NCBI GenBank assembly: GCA_001724265.1 | Contig: MEDY01000063.1 | Span: 1 to 64,000 of the forward strand | Direction of reading: 5' to 3' | From: Rhizaria sp. SCN 62-66 | Lineage: Eukaryota > Rhizaria, unplaced | Length of the DNA stretch: 64,000 nt | Part shown: in pieces, positions 48,426 through 60,600 of the stretch | Layout: each line of letters begins with the position of its first letter | Numbering within the stretch: the stretch's first letter is position 1 | Made by a program: the position numbers and the translations under genes | The notes under the pieces: generated by a model | Databases searched by the model: none | Seen by the model: the letters and a program-made list of their open reading frames with translations, nothing else | Told to the model about the DNA's origin: nothing

Positions 48426-49964
48426 ATGTCGGGATATGACTTTCGCAACGCAGATGCCTCGTACGTTTCCCATCAGCGATATATTCCTTCATTCGTTCTT
48501 CTGCCACTCTTTCTCAACCACCCCCCTTTATCACATCACAGCACGCTCACTAGCGCTTTTCTTTCCCCACATTTCACGTTGTTTCTTTCCCAGCGGCACT
48601 GCGTATGACGAGACAGACGTGCACTTTGACGATTCAGGCGTGAACGCTGGCGGCGCAAACGGTGGCAGCGACCCTTCCCTTGCTAACAACGCCAACAACA
48701 ACACCAACACCAACGCATTCGGCGCTGGCGCTGGCGCTGGCACTGGCGGTTTTGGCGCTTCAGGTTCTTTTGCCGCTTTTGCTTCCAAGACGGCAACCAC
48801 GGCCCTACCCACTGCATCCGTCTTTAGCGCCAGCTCGAATCAGCAGCAGCCTGCAACGACCCCCACGGGCAGCTTCAGTGCTTTCCGCCCCGGCGCCACA
48901 GCCACTGGTGCAGGCACAGGCTCGGGCGCCATGACTACTGGAGGCATTGGTACTGGCGGCGCGCATAACTACGGCAGCGCGACAGGAAACAGCGCATTCG
49001 GGGGGCCTGTGCTGCCCTCTAGCAGCAGCAACACTAAGGCTCTCGGCTTTGGCGTTGGCGCTGGCGCTGGCACTGGCGCTGGCACTGGCGCTGGCGCTGC
49101 TGGTTTAGACGACCTGAACTTCGACGAAGAAACGGAAAACAACTATAACGACCACAATAACGACACCAATAACAATGTGGATGACGGCGACGATGGCGGC
49201 TACCGCGCAGACACGCGTCCTACCGGAACACACGGCGCCTATGCCGGGACTTATGGGGGCGCTAACCGCGCCGACTCGGGTAGCCGGTACGCGGGTTGGG
49301 GCCACAGCGGCAGCTACGGCGCCGGCTACGAGGACGACGACAATGGTAACAACGGCAACAATAACAACAACCACAACTATAACGAGGATGACGATGCCGC
49401 CGCCGCTCAGGCCGAGGAGGATGACTACAACAACGATCACTTCGACGACAACTACCATAACAACAACTTCAACACCAACGCTAATGCCAACCCGCACTCC
49501 AAGCCCGGCTTTGGCGCTGACGCTGGCGCTGGCGGCGGCGGTGGTGCTTTCGAGGACGATCTCGACGCGGACCTCTTTGGCGCTGCCACGGGCGGCTTGA
49601 TTTCCGTCAAGCCGGCCACCTTTGCGCACAGTCGCCTCCCTTCCAGTTCCGCCACGCCCGTACACAGCAAGGCCAACACGAACAGTATCGCAAACGCCGT
49701 GAGCGTCAACCCTGCTGCTCCTGCTCCTGCCCCTGCTGCTGTTGCTGCGAGCGCAACTCCAGCTCCAACTGCGACTGCCCCTGCTACCACTGGCGCTGGC
49801 GCTGACGCTGGCGTCGGCTCTATGAGTGTTGAGGAGCGGCGCAACTTGCTGCGGCAGCGGCGGCTGGAAGCGGCTGCCCGCGCCTCGGCCTATAACCATA
49901 ACAATGCTGCTGCCGATGGCGGCCATCAAGATGTCTATAGTAATGCCCAGTCACAATCGGAGTT

Positions 49965-49999
<35 letters not shown>

Positions 50000-52219
50000 G
50001 ACCGTCGACGGTGCCGTGGGGCAGGGATGGCGACGACAGCAATAACACAGAGGACAACTACAACAACAGCAACAACAACAATGCTGCTGCTGCTGCTGCT
50101 GCTGCTGGGGATGACCACTACGACAACAACAACAACGCTGGCGGCTTTGCTCATGCCCATAACGCCGACGCCGACGCTGCCGATCAAAGCTACGGTAACA
50201 ACAACGGCGGCGGCGGCGGCTGGGGCGACGCAGACGACTCTCTGCTCGACCTCCTCGGCGGCAGCAACGCCCAATTCAACGCGTCCAACGCCAACGCCAC
50301 CGGCCGCCGCAGCCACGCTCGAAACGCCCCCGCTGCCCCTGCGAGTGCTACTGTGGCGACTGCGCCCGCCCACGGCCAGCACGTCTCGCTTGGCGCCCCT
50401 TCCTACGCCCCCTCAGCCGCCCCCTCAGTCGCTGCTGCCGCTGCGGCTGCTGCGCGCGCGGGTCCGTCGGGCGCCCAGATCGCCGCCGCCGTGGCCGCCG
50501 CGCTGGCCGCGGCCCCCGCCGAGACGGCGCGGTCGTTCAGCCAGGCCGCGGCGCTGGGGGCTGGCGTGCCCCCGGCGGTCGCGGCCGCGGTGGCCGCGGG
50601 CGGGGACAGCCTCGAGAGCGTGGTCTGGGGGGACCACATCGACGCCAAGGGCACCGCAGGCGTCGCAACGTGGTGTCGCTGGCTCGATCTCACGCCCAGA
50701 GACCCCGCGCACCAGGTAGGTTTCTAAGAATGACATGCGCTAAGCAGAACACCAATAGGGATACGCAAGCAAAGATATGCACATTTCGAGTTTAAAGCAA
50801 GACATCGTATAACTCGTATTTAATCGCACATTCGGATGACAATTTATTTTTATTACATCTCATCTTCATCCCCATTTATTATCTCTTGCCATTTGCTATC
50901 TCCTCTTTCAGCCGTACCTGCGGTACGCGGTGCGCGCGGCGCAGTGCACGCTGCCGCCCGCGTTTGAATTCGACCCCAGCACGCGCGCGTACCGGCGGCT
51001 GGCCGACGGCAAGGCCAAGTTCCTCCACCCCAAAGTGGGGACCTTCCTCACCAAGCTCCAGGTGCGCAAGAACAAAGACGCCGCCAAGGCCGAGGCCGCC
51101 GCCGCCGCCGCCTTAGGGGGCGCGACACCCGCGGCCGTGGCGGCGGCGGGCGGCCTAACTTCGTCGACGGGGCTGGACTCCCAGTCGCTGGGCGCGGAGG
51201 CGAGTATTCTGCTGTCGAGCGTGCTGGAGGAAGTCGACCACGGTCACTTCGAGAGCTTCAGCAACAACAATCACAATATCAACAATAATGTGACAATGGC
51301 GGGCATTGTCCACGAGGATGAGGAGCAGAGCACTACCAACACCGCTGCCGCTGCTGCCGCCGCTCCTGCAACTGCGCGTGCAATGGGGACGAACGCGCCA
51401 CCGCGCTTCCCCGCGCCCAAGGAGGGCGTGTTTGACTCCGCGGGCCCCTTGTTTCCTACGGACCCATACTCGTATAACAACAACAATATCGCCATCAACA
51501 ACAACAATGGCGAGGCTGCCGCTGCCGCTGCCGCTGTTGGGACTACCAACGCTGCTGCGGCGGCCCGCGCCCTGACCCTCAAGGCCAGCAGCGGCGGCAA
51601 CGTCAACATCAACAACGCTAACGCATTCGCGGACTTGAACGGCCCCGCTGCGAACGCTACCACCGGCTCCGCCGTCGCCGTTGGCTCTGGCGCTGGCTCC
51701 AGCCCCGCAGACTGCGTCAACGCCAGCTCCAGCGTGAACGCTAACGCCACCGCGGGCGTAGCGAACGCCGCGGGCGTGGTGGTGAATCCTGACGCCTCGC
51801 CGGTGGGCTTCGGCGACCGCACGGCGACCTCGCTGACGTCGGCCTTCGCCTTCAACCAGCAGCACGCCTGGGCCAACACGGCCAACGTCACGGCGACTGC
51901 GCTCGAGTCGCGTCCGCCGACAGCCACGCACCACCAACACAACTACTCCCAGTTCAGCTATGGCAATAACAACATCAACAACAATATCGGGGGAGCACGC
52001 GAGGGTGCGCGTGACGCTCCCGCCGTGGGCAACATCAACCCGTTTGCGCAGCCTCCGTCGTCGGCGCGTGCGCTGGCACTGGCGGCCGTGGCCGAGGTGT
52101 CCTCCCCGTCCGTCGGCGGCGGCTTAACTCCAGCACAGGGCGGCCTGATTTCGAGAAACATCAACGCCGCGACTGGCCCTGCTGCTGCTGCTGCAAGTGA
52201 TGATTACTACAGCACGAAT

Positions 52220-52257
<38 letters not shown>

Positions 52258-55200
52258 CGCGTATAACAGTTCGAGCAATAACTTCAACAACTTCAACGAC
52301 TCCGGCGCCTCGGCCTCTGCGGAGGCGATGATTCTGCAGCGCACGCAGCTGCAGACGGCCGTCGCCAGCGCTGCCGCCGCGACTAGTGCCCCTGCTCCGG
52401 TCGCCGCTGCTGCTGTTGAGACGAGCTCTATCCCTGTCACCGTCAATCCCACAACTGGCGTAAACGCTCCGACTGCTGCGAGTTTGGCATCGATTCCCGA
52501 GAGTCCTGGCTACTTGCCTCAGCAGCAGCAACAGGGCTACACTCCGCAGCAGCAACAGCCGAGCAACATCTTCGGCCAGCAGTACCAGCAGTATCAGCAG
52601 CAGCAGCCGTATTCCGCCCACTACTCTCAATCTCCGGCCCAGTGCCCCCATCTCACCGGCCCACAGCCACAGTTGCAGTCGCCGTCGCAGTCCTCGTCCT
52701 GCGCCGGCTGCAGCGAGCGCGACGCCGTCATTGCGCGTCTTATCCTCGGCCGCGGCAACCCCGCCCCTGTGCTCGCCGACGCCGCTAATGCTGCCGCCGT
52801 TTCTAACGCGAGCGCGAGCGGATGGCCGCGACCGCTGTCGGTGCCGCTATCGGGGCTGCTGCGTTCGCTGATGCCCGTCTACAACGGCGGCGCGGGCCCC
52901 AACGGCGCAGCTGACCCCGGCTCGAACGGCGCCAGCGCGTTGGCCACGAGTGGTAATGGAAACGGCGGCGGTGGCGCGACCTACGCGCTCTCGATTCACG
53001 CCGCGACGACCGCCGCCGCGCTGCGAGCGCTGCAAGACAAGCTGACGGCGACGACCGCGGCGACGGACGCCGCGGCGACGGCGCGCGTGGCGCGGCAGGA
53101 GGCATTGCTGGCCGCGCGCGAGCAGCGCATCGACGCTGAGGCCGCAGCGCTCCGCGACGCACAGGTATGGAAGCCGATAACAATTGCCTTATAGATAATT
53201 AAACAAGCCTGAATCCAGCACACTATGTTTATTTTGTGTGATGCTCTAAATTTAAGTTGGTATAAATATATCAAAAATCTCACATGTATGTCTCTAATTC
53301 TTATCTTTTGTATCTTTCTTATGTTTCCCCTCCTCCAGTCGCGCTTTGCCGCCGAGCAGGCCGCGGTGGCCCAGGAGCGCGCCGCACTCGCCCGCGCGCG
53401 CTCCGAGCTTGAGGCTCAGGCGCGCGGGGTGGCCGCGGACGCCGCGTCGCTGCGCGCGGCGGCTTCGGCCGCGGCGAGCCGGCAGTCGGAGCAAGCACAG
53501 CAGCTCCACGCCGAGGCGGAGGCCGTTCGGTACGTTTACTCGCGCGACGCGAACACAAGATATATTCTTGATTTGAAATTGACATGTGATTATATATCTA
53601 TCTTCAATATGCGCGGTGTTTTTTGATATCTTTTCGACTTTACAGACCAGTATCTTCTCCTGTGATGTATCTCTCATTTCCAACTGTTGTGTTTTGTTCT
53701 TCCGCACTGCAGCCGCACCCGCGACGAAGACGCCGCGACCGTGCTTGCGCTGTCGGACCAACTGGCCTCACTGCGCGCCGAGCACACGGCGGCCGTGGCG
53801 CAGCTGGAGAGCGACCGCGCGGCCTCCGAGGTCACCTTCGCAGCCACCAAGCAGGCCGCCGCCGAGCTGTTGACGCGGGCCACCTCGGAGGCCGAGGCCC
53901 GGCTGGCCGCGGCGGCCGCGGCGGAGCGCCAGGTTGCCGCCGCGCGCGCCGCGTCCGCCGCCGAAGCCGCTGCGGCCGCCGAGGCCGTCGCGGCCGCGGA
54001 GGCGCTGATGCTGCGGACGCGCGAGGATTCCGCGGCCGTGGCGGCGATGGCGGGCGAGGCGCGCGCGCGGCAGTCGCAGGCGGCCGAGGCCGAGGCTGCA
54101 CTGGGCGCGCGCGAGGCTGCCTGGGCCGCGGCGCATGCCGAGGCCGTTGCCGAGGTGCAGCGGCGCATCGACCGCGTCGAGGTCGAGAAGCGCGCGATGC
54201 TCATCCGGCAGGGCCGCGACAGGGCCTTCGCGCGCATCGCCGCCTCAGGCAGCGGCAACAACAACAACGGCGGCACTGGCGGTGCTGAGAGCGGCGGCGC
54301 GGTCGCTTTCGGCGCGATTGGCAACAATAATAATATCAGCAGCGCGAACGAGTACGTGGTGGACGCGGGCGCGCTCATCACGAGCATGCCGCCGTGGGCG
54401 GCGCTCGACGGGGTCTCCGCGCACGCGCACGATCTTCAGAGCGGGCCTGTGGTCGTGGTCGGCGAGCCCGGTACCCTCCTGGGGGCTCGGCTCTCCGCTG
54501 CGGCCACTGTCGCTGCCGCTGCAGCCGCGAACGCCAACAAGGCCGCTGCCGCTGCTATGCCCTCTGCCAGTATCGGCGAGTCCCGCATCAAGGTGATTGA
54601 GAACGACGACGACGACGCCAGCACCACCACCAACGCTGCCGGCGCTAAGACCGCGAGCAGCAGTCGCAGCGTCGCCATTCCTGCCAGCTCCAGCAAATCA
54701 TCTAAGGGGGGTCGGTCTAAGGGCTCTGCTGCGGCGTCTAAGCGCCGCGGCGGCGCCGGCTCTAAGTACGCGCCCAGCGGCAACAACAGCAGCGAGGGCG
54801 AGTGCGACAGCGACTGTGACATGGACTGCGACCGCCACATAGGCCTCGGCAGTCACGGCTACGCACACGGCCACAGCTACGGGTACATCGACCGCTACGG
54901 CGACACGGAGGACAAGGACCGGCTTGCCGAGGCGGCCGAGGCCGTGCTGAGCGGCATGCGCCGCACCCAGGCCCTCGTGACCTCCGCCCTGGACCGGGCC
55001 CGCGCCGCCCGGGCGCGCGCGCGGGCCAGCAACAGCAACAGCAGCGGCGGCGCCGGGTATTCAGACCGCGCGCGGGGCACTTACATGTCCCCCGGCGGCA
55101 CTTACCTGTCGCCGGGCCAGGGCAGAGCGGCGGTGCGCATCCACGACGAGGCCCAGAGCCACAGCGACGTCAACAGTGACAGCGAGCGCGGCTACGACAG

Positions 55201-57271
55201 CGGCTACAACAGCGGCGGCGACGACGACGGCGACGACGGTGGCAACGGGCCCGAGAGCGAGAACATGCAGCTGGTCGCCAAGTGGCTGCGGCTCGCGCGG
55301 GGCGAGGCGGACACGGGCGCCGTGACCGCTAGTGCCGCTGACACAAACTCTAGGCACCGCAGCAACAGTCGCAGCGGCCATAACAGCGACAGCGACGACC
55401 ACGGCCACTACAGCTATAACAACAGCAACAAGCCCAGGCCTGCGAAGTCTTCCTACTACAAAAGCGGTAGCACGAGTCATAGCGAGTGCGACGAGTATGA
55501 CAGCGGCCGCAGCGAGCACAAGAACGACTACCTCCACAGCCGCGGCGGCAGCCGCAGGAACAGCAACAGCAACAGCAACGCTGCGAACAAGCAGCAGCAG
55601 CTGTACAACAACGGGTATGTGTTTGGCAGTGCTGGTTTCGGCGCTGTTGTCGGCAACGCGAGAGCTGCCTCTAAGTACCCCGAGTCTAAGTACCCTGGCG
55701 GTGCGAGCATCGAGGTACTTAGTGACTCGTCGCCCCCGTATTCCCCTGTCAGGAACAACTCTAACAGCGGCGGGACTGAGGGGGCTAAGCGCACCTCTAG
55801 AGAGACTGCCACGAAGCAGCAGGAGCAGATGCAGCAGCCGCCTTACAACGCCTTTGCTGGCATGACCGGCGCGGACGGCGCGTTTGAGCTCCGCCGCATT
55901 GCTCAGGCGCGCAACCACCTCGATGTGAAGCCGCAAGCTGGGGCAGAAGGTAAGCCACCCCTGCACCCCACTTCCCCTCGCCACTACCAGGGCAGCACTG
56001 GCGGTAGCAACAGGAACGGCTCCTCTCGCAAGCACGCCAGTAGTCCCCGCCGCAATCGCCGTGAGCGTGAGTCGAGTGACCGTGAGCGCAACCCCCGTGT
56101 GGGGACTGTGACCGGCGAGGTTGTCGCCGCGCGCGCTGCCGCCAAGGCCCTGCGTGCGCCCAGCAGCAGCGACGCCGCGGGCTACGATGCTCTCGCCGTT
56201 CCCGACGCGACTAATGCGGGCGCCGGCGAGGGCGAGAGTGAGGGCAACTTGTCGTTCCTGCCTTCGTTGGCGACCGACACGACCTCGTCGAGCGACATGA
56301 CTGTCCCGCTCACTGCTGCTGCGAACAATCACGCGAGCAGTGACAGTAACCGCCCGAACAACGCTAAGGGCAGCAATGCCCACGCGAACCTGTACGGTGG
56401 CAGCAACAATGCGCGTCTGTACGACAACTACGTGATTGAGGAGCAGACTGAGCTCCAGACGCTCGAGTCCAGCAAAAGCGACGTCGAAAACAAGCGTGCT
56501 CTGGGCGGCACTAAGGCTGCCGACGTCAAGGTGAACGTCAGCGGCGGCGAGGACGCGGGTGTCGATGACAGTGACACTGACAACCCATCGCTGATGTCCC
56601 AGCTGCGCTTCACTGCGCAGTCCGGGCTCTCGATCTCAGAGGTGCCGCCCACAAACACAGTGAACAACAACGCTCACAATAAGGGTGCATACGGCAAGAT
56701 GAGCGCTTCAACCGTGTTTTCGGCGGCCGGCGCGAGCGGCTTCAAGCCCGCGGCAAGCCCCCGCAACAGCCAAACCACGTCGCCGAACGCGCTCAAGCCC
56801 ACTCTGGCGACCGCCGCCGCCGGTACGACCCCCCCGCGGACGTCGTCCTCCGCCGGCTCGCACGGCCTGAGTCCCCCGACGCAGACGCAGCCCGCGGGCG
56901 CTAACTTGGACGAGTCGCGCGCGCTGAGCGCCCTGGAGCCGCTGGATGCGAGCATCGACGCCGCCGCGGCGGGGTTCGCGGCTGCGCAGTCCGCCGCCGG
57001 CGCGGGGGCGGCCAGCGCGAGCGCGGTCATCGACGCGTATCTGGCCAACCTCAGGAGCGGCAACGCCTCGGCCAACGGCAACGACAATGCCAGCGCTGCC
57101 GAGAAGCGCGAGCATGAGCGTGAGCGGGGCGACAAAGCGCGCCCCAGCAAGCGCAACGTCGTCTCGCCTGGAGGCCAGAGCCACTTGGACACGCTTGAGA
57201 GCCTGTCTGTGGGCGCCAGCAGCAGCTCTACAAGCAATGAGGGCGGCGTCACTTTCGACGAGGCTGACTAA
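48426..57271 (+). CDS. Giant 2719-residue coiled-coil protein, possibly CEP164-like
   Basis: There are five exons: 48426-48460, 48594-50715, 50912-53164, 53339-53529 and 53713-57271. The frame is kept throughout and the stop is TAA. Residues 1-680 are Asn/Ala/Gly/Asp-rich and disordered. A compact ordered block at about 685-770 reads VVWGDHIDAKG, TWCRWLDLTPRD, PYLRYAVRAAQCTLPPAFEF and GKAKFLHPKVGTFLTKL. Its order (short helix, then LPP, a strand pair and HP) follows the WW-like N-terminal module of CEP164 and related centriole proteins, with Phe where the second Trp would be. About 700 disordered residues follow, then a long Ala/Glu/Arg-rich coiled coil (about 1471-1720; FAAEQAAVAQERAALARARS, EVQRRIDRVEVEKRAMLIRQ). 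About 1000 low-complexity residues complete the protein. If the CEP164 reading is right, it would sit on basal-body distal appendages. A Golgi or other coiled-coil scaffold is the alternative. Confidence 0.72.
49965..49999. repeat. CAG triplet repeat encoding poly-Gln
   Basis: About 11 to 12 cag codons in frame make a poly-Gln run in the N-terminal disordered part of the 2719-residue protein. Confidence 0.85.
52220..52258. repeat. AAC triplet repeat encoding poly-Asn
   Basis: About 13 aac codons in frame encode poly-Asn in the middle disordered region of the 2719-residue protein. Confidence 0.85.
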
Positions 57272-57600
57272 GCGTTCAGTTTGTCACACAAATGATAAAA
57301 CACAATGCTACTTTAGTTTGATTGAATAAGATATTAAAAATACGAATACAAATCGAATATCGGTTTAAGAACAAGGCATACCTACCAATGACGAAAATAA
57401 AATTCTTTGTATACTTGTTGCTTGAACAAAGATCAAACACTAAAACCTATCATAACTTTCCTAAAGTGGCAATGGCCTTCAATTCATATAACTATAGCTC
57501 TTTTACTATTATTATTATTCGTAATATACGACATTCCCCGAGCAGATCACGCGCTTACGTTGCGTCACATTGCATTGTATAGCGTTGCGTTGCCTCAAGC
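57272..57600. other. Intergenic, converging 3' ends
   Basis: This short AT-rich spacer lies between the TAA of the 2719-residue gene and the TGA of BMS1. No feature is recognised. Confidence 0.6.
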
Positions 57601-60600
57601 TCAGCGCTTGCCGGCGGCGTAACGCTTCTCGACGAACTTCTTGCCCTGCTGCGCCATCCTGTTCTTGATCACCTTGAGCTCCTTGTTGCGCTCCGAATTG
57701 ACGGTGCGCTCGCGGCGCTCGGCCACCTTCTTGGCGCGCTGCACCTTGTTGTGATCGGCGGCGATCTTGCCGATCTTGCGCTGCTCCGACTGGAGCTGGC
57801 GCACGTGGCCCATGAGCCGGTTCGCCTGCGACTCCTCCTTCTCGTACAGCTGCGCGCGGTGGTCCTCCAGCGTGAGCGTGCGCTTCTTGCCCAGCTTCTT
57901 CGGCTTGTTCGCGAACGGCATCGCAGCCTAAGCAAGCGCAAGTTAACAAGAACAAAATAAATGACATGAGAGGAGATGTGAGGGGTTTGTTCTTAAAATG
58001 TCAGAAAGCATAAAGTAGTCACCATTGCACATATAAGCCGAGTTTTGAATCGGCACGGCGTCAAATACGGAGCTTTCATGTCATTACAAGACATTTCCTC
58101 GCAGTGATCGCAACTGCAAGTGTAAGCGTTAGTCGACGTACCTGGAGCTTCGCGGGGACGCGGAGCGGGTTGAACTTCTTCTCGGGCCGCACGATGGGCT
58201 TGTACTCCGAGTCGGGGTTCATCGGCAGCGGGAGGTGCATGTCGGCGCGGATGTCGCGGATGCTGCGCATGCCCTGCCAGCGTTTGCGGTCCGGCGCCAG
58301 CATCGACGACACGGGGTTGTAGTACTCGTACGGGTCGACCTGTAGTATGAAGTATAAACCGCAAAAAAAGCAAAGAGAAACAAGATAAACATGAATGTGA
58401 GTTAATAAACGACAATTGCATCAATAACACATAGATCTATAATAGAAGAGAAGTGAATGCTTTACAAAGGCTTAAACGTGATTTTTCGAGGTTGTAATGC
58501 GTACCTGAGTCCAGGTGCGACAGAAGACGATGTCGGACATGAGGATCTTGTCCTCGAACGTGGCGCGGATGGTGCCCTCCTTGCCCTCGTGCATCACGGC
58601 CTTCTTGATCTGGCCACGAATGCCGGACACGGTCTTGATCTTGGCGCCCTCGAAGCGCGCCGCCTCGATCGCGGACGTGAACATGTCCTGGATGTAGGCC
58701 GTGTTCTTGAGCACCTTGAGCGGCGTGCCGACCAGCTTGAGCTTCTTCATGATCTTGGGCGCCCGGGACATTTCGATCACGGTGCCCGTGCCGGAGACGC
58801 GGAACGAGGCCTGCTGCTTGTTGTCGTCGCGCGCGGAGAAGGCCGACTTGAACGCCATCACACCGGTGTTGGGCGTCGTCAGCGGGCCGTAGAAAGTGCA
58901 CAAGCAGTGCATGTGCTGCGGAGTGTACTTCAGGTAGCTAAAAAGATAGCAATATCGTCAAATGGTTACAAGAAAATATATAAAGTGAGATATGGTGGGG
59001 GATACAAGCACGCTGTTGAAACCAAGACAAGTTGATCAAGAACGACAACATGAATGCATATATTTCACGCAGACAAGTCGAGTATATCCTATAAAAGCGC
59101 GATTTAGCGTTGGATGATGGACGTACCGCGTGCGGCCCATGGCGTCCTCGAGGGAAAACATCGGGAGCGACTGGAAGCGGCGCCACCCGATGGAAAACAC
59201 TAGCGGGTCGTTGGTCTTGAGGATCCTTTTGTGCCAGCGGTGGCGCTTGACGCGCGCGGTGACGAAGCCCAGGTTCTGTTCGTTGGCCAGCAGCGCGCCC
59301 ACGAGCACGGGGCACTTGCGGTCGAAGTACTGCACGAACTCGCAGGGCACGCGCGAGATGAGGATGCGGACGTACTTGCCCGGCAGCGCGCCCTCCATCA
59401 CCAGGCGCTCCGCCTCCGACATGCCCACGAACTCGGCGCGGCTCGCCGCCAGGCGCTCGGCGGCCTAAACAAAAAAGAGAAATGGCGAGGTATACAGACA
59501 CGTGAGAGTAAGAAATGATCAATAAATTGTTATAACTACAATAGAAACAGTTAATGAAAGCCGCGAATCAATGAACGTCAAGTAACCCAGTCAAAAATTA
59601 AGCTTGTAATAAGACGATTTACGTACCTGGTGCTTCTGCGCAGCGAAGAAGTCGTACTCGGGGGCCTTCTTGTGGGAAAAGTCCTTCGGGGCCCGGGGCT
59701 CGCGGCCCTTGTACATGTTGGCGTCGTTAGCCTTCTTCTTCCGGTTGCTGCCTTCGCCCCCCGCCTCCTCACCATTTGCGGCGGCCTCGGCGGCGGCGTC
59801 GTCGGCCGCGTCCTCGGCGAGCTCACCCGCCACGCGCCGCTCCAGGTCGCCGATGAACTGGTGCTTGAGCTTGATTTTGGCGTCCAGGCGCGCGCGGATG
59901 CGCTCGTCCTCGTCCATGTCGCCCCCGTTGCCGTTGCCGTCGGCGTCGCCGTCCCCGCCGAGCCCGGTGCCGAGGGCGTCGTCTTCCTCGAGGAAGCCGT
60001 CGGCGGCGCCGCCTGCGCCGCCGCTGAGCGCGAGCCCGGCCTTGCGCGTCTTGCTCATGCGCTCAGAGTCGCGGCCGCCCCACAGCGTCTCCATGTTCTC
60101 GTCGTCACCGCGGAAAGCGTCGGCCGCGCCGTGGAAGCCGGGGCCTTGCGCGTCGCCCGTCGCGCCGAACATGCCAGCGGCGCCGGACCCAGAGCCATGA
60201 GTACCCCCATGGGTTCCCTGCGCGGGGGCGGCGTCGGGCGCCACGCCGACCTCGGCGCCCCAGTCACCCGTGACGAAGCGGTTGCGCATGACCGTCTCGC
60301 GGTCGACGGCCTCTTCGCCCCACGCGCGCATGTCCTTCTCCTTGCGCAGCCGCAGCGTCGAGTCGACGCCGTCGCCCGCCAACACGGTGTCGGCGGCAGA
60401 CACGCCCTGGCCGCCCGCGTGCGCGCCGTGCACGTTTGTGCTGCCGGCCTCGTTGCCAGCGCGCTTGGGGTTGTTCGCGAGGGAACCAGCGCGCGCGTGG
60501 TTCAGCGAGGAGCGCGCGGTCACTGCCACGCGCGGCTTGAAGAACTCCTCCTCCTCCTCGTCCTCGCCGTCTTCCTCCTCCGCGTCGTTGCCGTCACCGG

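Noticed and set aside
49965-52258. Triplet arrays considered as CRISPR-like or mobile-element repeats.
   Set aside because: They are uniform in-frame microsatellites in a protein-coding gene, with no spacers, terminal repeats or transposase.
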